This document shows positions 41,508 to 50,264 of a stretch of 64,000 bases of DNA, one piece after another (position 1 is the stretch's first letter; every line of letters starts with the position of its first letter). The notes below the pieces were generated by a model, which saw nothing but the letters and a program-made list of their open reading frames with translations, was not told where the DNA came from and searched no databases. This stretch comes from Arthrobacter agilis. GTDB taxonomy: Bacteria; Actinomycetota; Actinomycetes; Actinomycetales; Micrococcaceae. The stretch is from positions 3,100,001 through 3,164,000 of the forward strand of contig NZ_JAUSXO010000001.1 in assembly GCF_030816075.1 (NCBI RefSeq), given 5' to 3'. The translations under genes and the position numbers were made by a program.

Positions 41508-41601
41508 GTCGATTCCTTCATCGGTGATTCAACAATGACAGACGACCTCTGACTCCGTCTGACGTGGGTACCGCCCACGATAGTCGAGGCCCCGGGCCAC
41601 G

Positions 41602-41632
41602 GGAACCCACCCGCGGCGGGCGGGCGGGTTCC
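41602..41632 (-). terminator. Hairpin downstream of the aldo/keto reductase gene
   Basis: GGAACCC (41602-41608) and GGGTTCC (41626-41632) pair perfectly and the stem continues after one mismatch. It starts 12 bp after the AKR stop. No T tract on either side. Confidence 0.45.
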
Positions 41633-41643
41633 GGTGCGGGGAG

Positions 41644-42627
41644 TCACCACTTCGGGTGGACGGTGCTCCTGAAGTGGCGGTCGTAGATACCGGCGACGTC
41701 GGCGCTGATGTCGGCTCCGAGGCCCGCGTGCCCGGCTGCGGCGGCGTTGGCGCGTGCCTGCTCGGGATTGCGCGCTCCGGGGATGACAGTGCTGACGCCG
41801 TCCTGCGCGATGATCCAGGCGAGGGCTGCCTGGGCCGTGGTGACGCCTTCCGGCACCAGGTCGGCGAACTCCCGAGCGGCCTGCAGGCCGGTCTCGTAGT
41901 CGACCCCGGAGAAGGTCTCGCCGACGTCGAACGCGGCGCCGTTCCGGTTGTAGTTGCGGTGGTCGTTCTCCGCGAAGGCCGTGTCCTTCGTGTACTTGCC
42001 GGAGAGGAGGCCGGATGCGAGGGGGACGCGCGCGATGATGCCGACGCCGGCGGCCTTCGCCGCGGGAAGGACCTCGTCGAGCGGCTTGAGGCGGAAGGCG
42101 TTCAGGATGATCTGCACGCTGGCGGTGTTGCCGCGGGAGATGGCGGCGAGCGCCTCGTCGGTGCGCTCGACGCTGACGCCGTAGTTCCTGATGACGCCGT
42201 CGCTGACGAGCGTGTCCAGGGCGTCGTACACCTCGTCGGAGCTGTAGACGGAGGTCGGCGGGCAGTGCAGCTGCACCAGGTCGAGGGCGTCGACGCCGAG
42301 GTTGGTCCGTGACCGGTCGATCCACTGGCGGAAGTTGGCGAGCGAGTAGTTCTCGGGAGTCTGGTCCACCCGGCGGCCCATCTTGGTGCCCACGAGGATG
42401 TCGGTCCCCGGGTTGTCCGCGAGGAACCGCCCGATCGTCGTCTCGCTCCTCCCGTCACCGTAGACGTCGGCCGTGTCGAAGAAGGTCACGCCCGCTTCGA
42501 CGGCCGCGTCGAGGACGGCGACGGCGTCCCTGTCCTCCACCTCTCCCCAGTCCGCGCCGAGCTGCCAGGTGCCGAGGCCGACCACGGAGACGGGACGGCC
42601 GGTTCTTCCAAGGGTTCGCTGTTCCAT
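41644..42627 (-). CDS. Aldo/keto reductase
   Basis: A 327-residue (beta/alpha)8 NADPH oxidoreductase. The catalytic residues are in place: Asp in FFDTADVYGDGRSE with its Tyr, Lys in VGTKMG, and His in VQLHCPP. The C-terminal cofactor loop is VIPGARNPEQARANAAA. It belongs to the AKR group with YqkF/YghZ-like proteins and reduces aldehydes or ketones. It is 9 bp downstream of the photolyase-like gene stop on the same strand, so the two may be co-transcribed. Confidence 0.92.
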   Translation of the reverse strand: MEQRTLGRTGRPVSVVGLGTWQLGADWGEVEDRDAVAVLDAAVEAGVTFFDTADVYGDGRSETTIGRFLADNPGTDILVGTKMGRRVDQTPENYSLANFRQWIDRSRTNLGVDALDLVQLHCPPTSVYSSDEVYDALDTLVSDGVIRNYGVSVERTDEALAAISRGNTASVQIILNAFRLKPLDEVLPAAKAAGVGIIARVPLASGLLSGKYTKDTAFAENDHRNYNRNGAAFDVGETFSGVDYETGLQAAREFADLVPEGVTTAQAALAWIIAQDGVSTVIPGARNPEQARANAAAAGHAGLGADISADVAGIYDRHFRSTVHPKW

Positions 42628-42636
42628 GCTTGAAGA

Positions 42637-44235
42637 CTATAGGCCGGGCAGTGCGGCCTGGGTCGCCGGCGCCGCCGCCGGCGACCGCTCCTCCAGCGGT
42701 GCCCGGGCACCGGTCGGTGTGCGGGTGCGAGCCGGTCGGGCCCCCTCCGCCGTCGTCGCCCCCGTGCCGGGGATCCACTGCGCCGCCTCGTGCCGCAGCT
42801 CGGACCGGCGGTCGGCCTCCATCCGGTCGAGGAGCATCACGCTCATGCGGGACCGGGGATTGCGGGCGAAGAGATCACGGTGGTCACCGACGAACTCCCA
42901 GTAGAGCGCGTCCCAGGTGAACCGCCAGGGGCCGTCCCCGAAGTCGCTCATCTTCCTGATGTAGTTGCTGCCGCTGACGTACGGCTTGGTGGTGATCATG
43001 GTGCCCGCCGCGTACTGGCTCATGGCGTAGACGTTGGGCACCATCACCCAGTCGTACGCGTCGATGAACATCTCCATGAACCACGCATAGACGGCGTCGG
43101 GCCTGGCCCGCAGCAGCAGGGCCGCGTTCCCGAGGATCATGAGGCGTTCGATGTGATGGGCGTACGCGGTGTCGAGGATGCGCGTGATCACGGTGTCCAC
43201 CGGTTCGAGCCCGGTGTCGGCGGTCCACCACCCGGGGTCGAGGTCCGCGGTGAGACCGAGCGTGTTGCCCGTCCGCATCTCCCGGCCCCGGAGCACGTAG
43301 GACGCCCGCATGTACTCCCGCCAGCCGATGACCTGCCGGAGGAAGCCCTCCACGCTGGCGATCGGCGTGCCGTGGCGTTCCGCGACGTCGAGCGCGAGAT
43401 CCACCACGTCGGCGGGGCGGAGGAGCCCGGTGTTCATGCTGGAGCTCAGGGCCGAGTGGAACAGGTACGCCTGACCGACGGCGATCGAGTCCTCGTAGGG
43501 GCCGAAGAGCTCGAAGCGCTCGGTGAGGAACGCCTCCAGGGCGTCGGAGGCCTGGCGGTGCGTGACCGGCCAGTTGAAGGATTCCGCGTTGCCGGGGTTG
43601 CCGGGGAAGGCGGACCGGACCCAGGCGATCGCGTCCTCCACCTCGGCGGGCCGCTCGAACTCGGGCAGGTCCGGCACCGCGATCTTCTTCGGGAGCTTCC
43701 TGCGGTTCTCCGTGTCGAAGCTCCACTTCCCACCCGACGGGGAGCCGTCGGACTCCACCAGGATGCCGAGCCGCCTGCGCTGCCATTCGTAGAAGGTCTG
43801 CATGCGCCAGCTGTGCGAGGAGAAGTAGGCGCCGAGGACGTCCCGCGACGTGAGGAACTGCGGCGTCTCCAGGACGCGGGCCTCGACGCCGGCGTCGGCG
43901 AGCGTGCGCGTGAGCCGGCGCTCGAGCCAGTCGTCCACGACGTCGTAGTAGGTCACCACGGTCGCCTCGCGGTCGGCGAGCACGGCGAGCACGGCGGACA
44001 GCCGTTCCTGGCTGGTGTGCTCGGCCGACGTCTCCACATAGTCCACGGCATAGCCCGCGTCCTGGACCCGGCGCGCGAAGATGGTCATCGCCGCGCGGTG
44101 CAGCACGAGTTTCTGCTGGTGGAACCGCAGGCTGCGGAACAGGAGGTCGTCCTCGAGGAACACGAAACGCGTGTCCCGGGAGGCCTCGAGATGCTCCTCG
44201 AACAGCTGGTGCGGCAGGACGAGTCGGACGTGCAC
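42637..44235 (-). CDS. PhrB-family (FeS-BCP-like) photolyase/cryptochrome homologue without cysteines
   Basis: A 532-residue protein from a GTG. The start MHVRLVLPHQLFEEH, the FAD-domain stretches QVIGWREYMRASYV, RILDTAYAHHIERLMILGNAALLL, FIDAYDWVMVPNVYAMSQYAAG and TKPYVSGSNYIRKMSD are those of the bacterial (6-4) photolyase group (PhrB/CryB, deoxyribodipyrimidine-photolyase-related). That group normally has a [4Fe-4S] cluster held by four Cys. Here the cysteine loop after RKMSD is missing (FGDGPWRFTWDALYW follows) and the whole protein has no Cys. It should still bind FAD and repair UV lesions or sense light, without the cluster. The C-terminal 45 residues are Ala/Pro/Thr-rich and probably disordered. 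Confidence 0.88.
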   Translation of the reverse strand: MHVRLVLPHQLFEEHLEASRDTRFVFLEDDLLFRSLRFHQQKLVLHRAAMTIFARRVQDAGYAVDYVETSAEHTSQERLSAVLAVLADREATVVTYYDVVDDWLERRLTRTLADAGVEARVLETPQFLTSRDVLGAYFSSHSWRMQTFYEWQRRRLGILVESDGSPSGGKWSFDTENRRKLPKKIAVPDLPEFERPAEVEDAIAWVRSAFPGNPGNAESFNWPVTHRQASDALEAFLTERFELFGPYEDSIAVGQAYLFHSALSSSMNTGLLRPADVVDLALDVAERHGTPIASVEGFLRQVIGWREYMRASYVLRGREMRTGNTLGLTADLDPGWWTADTGLEPVDTVITRILDTAYAHHIERLMILGNAALLLRARPDAVYAWFMEMFIDAYDWVMVPNVYAMSQYAAGTMITTKPYVSGSNYIRKMSDFGDGPWRFTWDALYWEFVGDHRDLFARNPRSRMSVMLLDRMEADRRSELRHEAAQWIPGTGATTAEGARPARTRTPTGARAPLEERSPAAAPATQAALPGL

Positions 44236-44316
44236 CGGGGCCGCCTTCCTGGAGGGGAACAGTCGTCGATCGCCACCCTAGCGCCCGTCCCGGACACCTC
44301 GTCCGACGCTTGACTG

Positions 44317-44328
44317 TAAGCACGCTTA
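44317..44328. promoter_or_regulatory. 12-bp palindrome between photolyase-like and FAD/Rieske genes
   Basis: TAAGCACGCTTA is a perfect palindrome in the 135-bp divergent gap, preceded by TTGACT (44310-44315). A light- or stress-responsive regulator site is possible; the factor is unknown. Confidence 0.45.
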
Positions 44329-44370
44329 GTGGTTCCGTGGGAGCACCGTTCGGCTCCTGAGAGGACCACC

Positions 44371-45858
44371 GTGAGATCACTCTGGCTCGACACCGCCCCG
44401 TCCATCCCGACCGACGCACTGCAGGACGGCGCCGCGTACGACTCCGTGGTGGTGGGGGCCGGTCTGACGGGCCTGACGACGGCACTCCTGCTCGCCCGGG
44501 CCGGGCACCGCGTGGCGATCCTCGAGGCGCGCACCGCCGGGGCGGTGACCACCGGCAACACCACGGCTAAACTCTCGCTCCTTCAGGGCACCAGCATCTC
44601 CACCATCCTCAAGCACCACGACGCCGAGCTCGCGCGCGCCTATGTGGTCGGTAACCGCGAGGGCCAGAGCTGGCTGCTGCGCTTCTGCGACGAGCACGGG
44701 ATCGGCTACGAGCGGCGCGACGCCGTGGACTACGCGACCACCGACACCGGCGCCCGCAAACTCACCTCGGAACATGAGGCGTGCATCGAGGCCGGCCTCG
44801 AGACCGAGCTCGGCAACGCCGCAACGCTTCCCTTCCCCGTGCGGAAGACGCTGCGCCTGAAGGACCAGGCGCAGTTCCACCCCCTCGAGGTCCTCGCCGG
44901 CCTGGCCTCGGAGTTCCGGCGGCACGGCGGCGCGCTGATCGAGGGCGTCCGCGTCGAGGGTGTCGCGAAGACCGGGGCCGACGGCGTCGAGCTGAAGACC
45001 AGCGCGGGGGCTGTGACGGCGTCGAACGTGGTGCTCGCCACGGGCATCCCGATCCTGGACCGGGGCGGGTACTTCGCCGTGCTGCAGCCCATGCGCTCCT
45101 ACTGTGTGGCACTCACCGTGCACGACGACGTCCCCGAGGACATGTACCTCAGCGCGGACTCCCCCACCCGCTCCCTCCGCACGGCCACGGTGGACGGCAC
45201 GAAGTACCTGATCGTCGGCGGCAACGGCCACCGGGTGGGCCATAGCTCCAACACCCAGGCCAGGGTGGACGATCTCACGCGCTGGGCACAGGAGTACTTC
45301 CCCACAGTGCGGCCCGCCTACGCCTGGTCCGCCCAGGACTACACCCCCGCCGCTGCCGTGCCGTACGTCGGCAAGGTCCCCGCCGGCGGCGGCCACATCT
45401 ACGCGGCGACCGGCTACAACAAGTGGGGCATGACGAACGCCGTCGCCGCGTCCCTCGCGCTCGCCGGCGAGATCCTCGGCGGCAACATGCCGTGGGCCGA
45501 GACGCTCTACCGCACGAAGGTCAGCCCGGCCGACGCCCTGCAGACAGCACAGGCGAACGCCGTCGTCGGCATGGATCTGGTGACCGGCTGGCTCTCCGGC
45601 CTCGCAACGTCGTCGACGTCCGCGCCGGCCGAGGGCGAGGGGCGCGTGATCCGCGAGGGAGCACGCCCCATCGGCGTCTGCACGGTCGACGGCGTGCAGC
45701 ACCGCGTCTCCGCGGTATGCCCGCACCTGAAGGGCATCCTCACCTGGAACGACGCCGAGCGCTCGTGGGACTGCCCGCTGCACGGGTCGCGGTTCACCGC
45801 GGACGGGAAGCTGCTGGAGGGGCCGTCGACGTCGGACCTGGCGGACACCCGGAGGTGA
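44371..45858 (+). CDS. FAD-dependent oxidoreductase with C-terminal Rieske [2Fe-2S] domain
   Basis: A 495-residue protein; the GTG at 44371 follows GAGGACC. The N-terminal FAD motif is SVVVGAGLTGLTTALLLARAGHRVAILEA. The DAO-type body includes HPLEVLAGLA and AATGYNKWGMTNAVAAS. The C-terminal about 100 residues are a Rieske domain, with CPHL and CPLHG as the Cys-His pairs that ligate the cluster. The fusion is known in several bacteria as glycine/D-amino-acid-oxidase-like plus Rieske. Substrate unknown. It is divergent from the photolyase-like gene. Confidence 0.92.
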   Translation: MRSLWLDTAPSIPTDALQDGAAYDSVVVGAGLTGLTTALLLARAGHRVAILEARTAGAVTTGNTTAKLSLLQGTSISTILKHHDAELARAYVVGNREGQSWLLRFCDEHGIGYERRDAVDYATTDTGARKLTSEHEACIEAGLETELGNAATLPFPVRKTLRLKDQAQFHPLEVLAGLASEFRRHGGALIEGVRVEGVAKTGADGVELKTSAGAVTASNVVLATGIPILDRGGYFAVLQPMRSYCVALTVHDDVPEDMYLSADSPTRSLRTATVDGTKYLIVGGNGHRVGHSSNTQARVDDLTRWAQEYFPTVRPAYAWSAQDYTPAAAVPYVGKVPAGGGHIYAATGYNKWGMTNAVAASLALAGEILGGNMPWAETLYRTKVSPADALQTAQANAVVGMDLVTGWLSGLATSSTSAPAEGEGRVIREGARPIGVCTVDGVQHRVSAVCPHLKGILTWNDAERSWDCPLHGSRFTADGKLLEGPSTSDLADTRR

Positions 45859-45985
45859 CCCGGTAGCCCGCCGCCGCCCTGGCGGAGAGCGGGAGACACC
45901 CGTGTGACCGAACGGGTGAGGGCCCTCTGCGCCAGGAGGCGGAGAACCCACGGCGCGTCACACGTCGGCGGCGCACGCTTCGACG

Positions 45986-46387
45986 ATGACGACGAAGAAG
46001 AGTGGAACCCAGGAACTGCACGAGTACCTCGACCGCAGTGTCGATCGGATCCTCGAGGACGGGACGCGTGCCGAAGCGCGCACCCTCCAGGCGATGGCGG
46101 AGGCCGCCCGGGCGTTGAATCCCGGTGCCTCGGCGGCCCTCGTCGATTGGGACGGCCCCGAAGTGGCACGACTACGGGCGTTCGGCATCGTGCACGGCGT
46201 CCTGGTCCGGGACCTGCCGGCTGACCTGCAGGAACATCTCCTCACCCGGTTGCGCGGTGGTCGCACCGACGGACCCGCGGCTGTCCGAGACGGCGCAGGG
46301 CCCCTGGAACCGCGCGGCAGCGGCGGGATGGTGCGGAGCCGACGTCATCGGGCCGCGTCGAGCAGTGCGATGGCCCGCGGCAGGTAA
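45986..46387 (+). CDS. Hypothetical protein overlapping the BTAD gene; possible 3' frameshift
   Basis: A 133-residue frame. Residues 1-92 look like a genuine helical protein (TQELHEYLDRSVDRILEDGTRAEARTLQAMAEAARAL, DWDGPEVARLRAFGIVHGVLVRDLPADLQEHLLTRL). The last about 40 residues are Arg/Ser/Gly-rich and run 43 bp into the convergent BTAD gene. From about 46255, the next frame reads TDPRLSETAQGPWNRAAAAGW, which looks more natural. A one-base shift near the end is therefore possible. No family recognised. Confidence 0.5.
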   Translation: MTTKKSGTQELHEYLDRSVDRILEDGTRAEARTLQAMAEAARALNPGASAALVDWDGPEVARLRAFGIVHGVLVRDLPADLQEHLLTRLRGGRTDGPAAVRDGAGPLEPRGSGGMVRSRRHRAASSSAMARGR

Positions 46388-48063
46388 TGGTCGAGGTGGG
46401 CGCGGGCGCTCAGGGCCAGCAGCGAGCGGGCGAAGAACTCGGCCCGGGGACCGTCACCGGCTGCGCCCGCCTGCTCGGCCGAGGTGGTGAGGATCGCCGC
46501 CTGGACCGCCGCGTACGTGTCCGTGGCCCGCCGGCTACGGGTGAGGGCCTGGTCGATCCATGCGCGGGCCTCGGTGCGCCTGCCGTGCGCTGCATGGGTC
46601 AGGGAGATGGCTCGTGCTGTGGCTCCCTCCCAGCAGGGGTCGCCCAGGCTGCAACTCAGGGCGTAGGCCTCGTCGAGCCGGGTGCGCGTCGTCGGGGTGA
46701 TGCCCCCGTCGGCGAGTTCGGTCTCCGCCAGCACCGCTGTGGGCCAGGGCCGGAACGCCACCCACTGGAGGGTCTCGGCCCGGACGAGGGAGGCGTCCGC
46801 CCAGGCCTGCGCCCGGGCGATGTCCCCGGCCGCGAGGAGCACCCACGCGCCGGTTCCGAGCGTCCAGGCTTCCCGGCGGGCGCTCCGCGCGCGTCGGGCG
46901 AGGTCCAGGGCCCGCGTGTAGGCCTGGCCCGCCTCGTCGAACTTCCCCCAGTCGCCCAGGTTGAAGCCGCGGATCGAGAGGATCCCGGCGAGCAGGGAGG
47001 GATCATCGCCCGCATGGACCTCCGCGCGCTGCAGGTGCTCCGCCGCGGAGGGCCGCCGGCCGGCAAGGGCGTCGACGTATCCCAGTTCGCGCAGCGCCTG
47101 GGCAGCCACCCGGTCGTCGCCGATCGACGCCGCGATCGTGGCGCTCCGGTGCAGCAGCGTGACCCCCTCGTCATCGTGGCTGCGGACCGAGTGGACCAGC
47201 GCCGACCCGAGCTCGAGGAGGCACGCGGCGGCGAGCTGCTGATCACCGACGTCCTCGCCGTCCTGGGACGCCCTGCGCAGGAGCTCGACGCCCGCCTCCG
47301 CCGCACCCGCCGCCAGGGCCGCACGCCCGGATTCCAGCGAGGAGACGACCACGGCCCGACGCGACACCCCCGGAGGTGGGGCGGCGAGCCGCGGCCTGGC
47401 GGCATCCCTCAGCGCCGTGGTGGGCTCGTGTCCCAGTTCCCGCCGGAAGAGCTCGGTGGTGGCCGTGACATGCGCGGCGGCGACGTCGTCGGCACCCATC
47501 GCGACGAGGCCCTGAAGGAGCAGCACATGCGTGCCCTCGTCGAAGACGGCGCGCTGCACGCCCAGGGTGGCAAGATCCACCGCCCGGGAGAACGCGCCGC
47601 CGGTCAGCCGGCGCCTGACCTCGGCCCGCAGCGCGGTATCGACCTGACCGGCGACCCGGTGCCGCTGGATCATGAGCCAGGTGTCGAACTCCGGTGAACA
47701 CCGGGGGTCGACGCCGGCGAGCAGCCCGGTCGCATACGACAGGTCGACGGTGCCGGAGTCCAGTTCGTGCAGGTCCACCACGGTGTCGGCAGGCAGTCCG
47801 GGTACGACGGGGTCACCGGTGAACGACTCCGCGCTGCCGAGGGCGCGTCGCAGTCCGGCGAGGCACCAGCGCAGTGCACCCAGGGGGTCATCGGCCGACG
47901 GGAAGAGCTCGGCACTCAGCTCCCGGCGGGTCAGGGGGCGATCGGCCATCAGGATGCGGGCGAGCAGCGCCCAGGACTGATGACCGCGCACCGGCCTCTC
48001 CGCACCGGAGGCGTCCAGGATCACGGGACGCCCGATGAGTCGAATCTCCACGGCAGCCACCAT
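46345..48063 (-). CDS. BTAD/SARP-type transcriptional regulator with TPR-like C-terminus
   Basis: A 572-residue protein. Residues about 5-95 form the OmpR-like winged helix of SARP regulators (EIRLIGRPVILDASG, HQSWALLARILM, LTRRELSAELFPSADDPLGALRWCLAGLRRAL). Residues about 100-230 form the bacterial transcriptional activation domain. The remaining 330 residues are helical TPR-like repeats. No ATPase motif is seen. It is divergent from a DUF4242 gene, the most likely target. Trigger unknown. Confidence 0.88.
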   Translation of the reverse strand: MVAAVEIRLIGRPVILDASGAERPVRGHQSWALLARILMADRPLTRRELSAELFPSADDPLGALRWCLAGLRRALGSAESFTGDPVVPGLPADTVVDLHELDSGTVDLSYATGLLAGVDPRCSPEFDTWLMIQRHRVAGQVDTALRAEVRRRLTGGAFSRAVDLATLGVQRAVFDEGTHVLLLQGLVAMGADDVAAAHVTATTELFRRELGHEPTTALRDAARPRLAAPPPGVSRRAVVVSSLESGRAALAAGAAEAGVELLRRASQDGEDVGDQQLAAACLLELGSALVHSVRSHDDEGVTLLHRSATIAASIGDDRVAAQALRELGYVDALAGRRPSAAEHLQRAEVHAGDDPSLLAGILSIRGFNLGDWGKFDEAGQAYTRALDLARRARSARREAWTLGTGAWVLLAAGDIARAQAWADASLVRAETLQWVAFRPWPTAVLAETELADGGITPTTRTRLDEAYALSCSLGDPCWEGATARAISLTHAAHGRRTEARAWIDQALTRSRRATDTYAAVQAAILTTSAEQAGAAGDGPRAEFFARSLLALSARAHLDHYLPRAIALLDAAR

Positions 48064-48230
48064 CTGTCGAGTACCTGTCTCCGGCCCCTACTCTTCGCCT
48101 TCTCCGTGTGACGTCCCGTGTGACCGAACCCCGGCTGCGGGATCCCGCCGGCACACGCCGCGTCACCGGGCGCTCGAAGAAGCTGGGGGCGCCGTCGAAT
48201 CCCGACGGCACATCAGCGGAGGAGAATGCA

Positions 48231-48509
48231 ATGCCGAAGTACCTGATCGAGCGGGACCTGCCGGGCCTGGGGCTGATGTCCCCGGACGAGCTGGCTGCGA
48301 CTGCCGCCCATTCCAACAGCGTGCTCGCCTCGATGGCTCCCGCCGTCCAGTGGCAGCACAGCTACGTCACCGGCGAGAAGATGTACTGCGTCTACCTCGC
48401 CCCTGACGCCGAGGCCGTCCGGGAGCATGCCCGGCGGGGCGGGTTCCCGGCGGACGCGGTCAACGAGGTGAGCGGGATCATCGACCCGGCAACCGGCGAG
48501 GCCGCCTGA
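48231..48509 (+). CDS. DUF4242 (SCO4226-like, nickel-binding) protein
   Basis: A 92-residue ferredoxin-like protein; GGAGGAGAA precedes ATG 48231. The pattern PKYLIERDLPGLGLMSPDEL...SNSVLASMAPAVQWQHSYVTGEKMYCVYLAPDAEAVREHARRGGFPADAVNEV is that of DUF4242. SCO4226 of Streptomyces binds nickel in this fold. The role in the cell is unknown. It is divergent from the BTAD regulator and ends at an 18-bp stem terminator. Confidence 0.88.
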   Translation: MPKYLIERDLPGLGLMSPDELAATAAHSNSVLASMAPAVQWQHSYVTGEKMYCVYLAPDAEAVREHARRGGFPADAVNEVSGIIDPATGEAA

Positions 48510-48520
48510 CGGATGTGCAC

Positions 48521-48569
48521 CCCGTCCTCCTCGGGCCGATCCCACCGGGACCGGCCCGAGGAGGACGGG
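48521..48569. terminator. Very strong terminator hairpin (18-bp perfect stem)
   Basis: CCCGTCCTCCTCGGGCCG (48521-48538) is complementary without mismatch to 48552-48569, around a 13-base loop, starting 12 bp after the DUF4242 stop. No T tract, but the stem is exceptionally stable. Confidence 0.75.
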
Positions 48570-48645
48570 ACGGGGTGGCCGGGCGGCGGATGTCCAGACG
48601 GATCGTCACGGACGCTGCCCCGGGGTGTCGGCGTACTCTCGATGG

Positions 48646-49071
48646 ATGGAACAGGCGGACATCAGCTTCCGGACGCGCAAATGGGTCCGGCCCGAGGACC
48701 TGAACGCGAACGGCACACTGTTCGGTGGGAGCCTGCTCAAATGGATCGACGAGGAAGCGGCGATCTACGCGATCATCCAGCTGGGTAACCGGCGTGTCGT
48801 CACCAAATACATCTCGGAGATAAACTTCGTGAGCTCGGCGACCCAGGGGGACCTGGTCGAGATGGGCCTCGCTGCCACGAGGTTCGGCAGGACGTCGCTC
48901 TCCATGCGTGCCGAGGTCCGCAACATGATCACCCGGCAGACCATCCTGAAGATCGACGAGATCGTCTTCGTGAACCTCGGTGACGACGGCAAGCCCACGC
49001 CGCACGGATACCACGCCATCACCTACGAGCGGGACCGCATCCCGACCGAGCACCTCGACGGATCGCGCTGA
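48646..49071 (+). CDS. Acyl-CoA thioesterase, hotdog fold (YciA-like)
   Basis: A 141-residue hotdog-fold protein. The active-site region NANGTLFGGSLLKWIDEEAAIYA, with Asn, Gly-rich turn and acidic catalytic residue, is characteristic of YciA/BFIT-type thioesterases. They hydrolyse acyl-CoA to fatty acid and CoA. The Asp in WIDE lies on the central helix. The start at 48646 has no strong ribosome-binding site; a GTG at 48625 is an alternative. Confidence 0.92.
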   Translation: MEQADISFRTRKWVRPEDLNANGTLFGGSLLKWIDEEAAIYAIIQLGNRRVVTKYISEINFVSSATQGDLVEMGLAATRFGRTSLSMRAEVRNMITRQTILKIDEIVFVNLGDDGKPTPHGYHAITYERDRIPTEHLDGSR

Positions 49072-49193
49072 AGCCGGTCGGCCCTCCGGGCGCGACGGCG
49101 GAAGCCGGACCCGTCCTTGATCCGTCCGAGCGCTGACGGCGGCCGGCACCGATTCCGCCGCGGCTGGGAGCGGGCTCTGGCGCACAGGACCAT

Positions 49194-49211
49194 CGTCAAT
49201 ATAGGTTGACG
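49194..49211. promoter_or_regulatory. Inverted repeat upstream of serine hydrolase gene
   Basis: CGTCAATATAGGTTGACG has perfect 6-bp arms around TATAGG, 29 bp before the next start. The centre could itself be a -10 element, so a repressor bound here would block the promoter. Confidence 0.5.
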
Positions 49212-49239
49212 TTGTACCGGTTCTGGGAGGGAGCGTGCG

Positions 49240-50241
49240 ATGACGACTGGATGGGCGGGAGATCCGCACCTCGTGCACGCCGTCGGCCGGGGTCTCCGCT
49301 CGACTCCTGCAGCCGTGGCAGTGGTCACCCCCGAGGGCGGGATGACTGCCGCAGCGGAATCCGACCACCGCTCCACCTTCGAGATCGGGTCGATCTCGAA
49401 GGCGCTCACCGGGATGCTGTACCGCGATGCCGTGGAGCGCGGCCTCGTCGCACCGACGACCGTCCTTCGCGACCTGCTGACCCTCGAGGAGCACGCAGGA
49501 ATCGGCTCCGTGAGCCTGGAGTCCCTGGCCACCCACCGGTCCGGGCTTCCGGGCCTGCCACCGGGGATGCACCCGCTCCGGCGCACCCTCGGGCTCTGGG
49601 TCAGCGGTGAGAATCCCTACGGCGACTCGCTCGCCGAACTGCTGGACCAGGCGCGGGACGTGCGCGTCGGCGCCCCTCGACCCAGGTACTCCAACCTGGG
49701 GTTCCAGTTGCTCGGGCACGCCGTGGCGGCGGCGGCCGGCAGCAGCTACGCACAGCTCCTGCGGGACGTGCTGGGGCCGGGGTTCTCGACTCCCGCTTCC
49801 CGGCAGGACCTCGGGCCCGCGGACCTCACGGGATCCGATCGCCTGGGGCGTCCCATGCACGCGTGGGTCGGTGAAGCCGTCGCTCCCGCGGGGGGCGTCC
49901 GCGCGACCATCGGCACGATGCGCGGCTTCCTCCAGGCGCTCCTCGACGGGACACCCCCCGGCATGTCGGCGCTCGATCCCGTCGTGGACTTCGCGCCCCG
50001 GGTCGGCATCGGCGCGGGATGGATCACCCTCGAGCACCACGGCCGGACCATCACCTGGCACAACGGCAGTACCGGCGGCTTCAGCAGCTGGATCGGGCTC
50101 GACAGGGCCGCGGGCACAGGAGTCGTGGTGCTTGCGGCGGTCCACCGGTCCGTCGACCGGCAGGGATTCCGGCTCCTCGAGGAATTCGTGGCATCCGGGG
50201 TCGCGCAGTCCCCTCCCGTCGACGACCGGCCGGGGGGCTGA
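49240..50241 (+). CDS. Serine hydrolase, beta-lactamase/class C (AmpC-like) family
   Basis: A 333-residue protein with GGGAGG just upstream. The active-site triad motifs are FEIGSISKALTG (SxxK) near residue 48, PRYSNLGFQLLG (YxN) near 150 and WHNGSTGGF (HNG in place of KTG) near 271. Family members act as esterases, D-aminopeptidases or penicillin-binding proteins. There is no clear signal peptide, so it is probably cytoplasmic and more likely an esterase than a resistance enzyme. Confidence 0.9.
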   Translation: MTTGWAGDPHLVHAVGRGLRSTPAAVAVVTPEGGMTAAAESDHRSTFEIGSISKALTGMLYRDAVERGLVAPTTVLRDLLTLEEHAGIGSVSLESLATHRSGLPGLPPGMHPLRRTLGLWVSGENPYGDSLAELLDQARDVRVGAPRPRYSNLGFQLLGHAVAAAAGSSYAQLLRDVLGPGFSTPASRQDLGPADLTGSDRLGRPMHAWVGEAVAPAGGVRATIGTMRGFLQALLDGTPPGMSALDPVVDFAPRVGIGAGWITLEHHGRTITWHNGSTGGFSSWIGLDRAAGTGVVVLAAVHRSVDRQGFRLLEEFVASGVAQSPPVDDRPGG

Positions 50242-50264
50242 CCCGGTGCACCGGCAGGGCCGGT

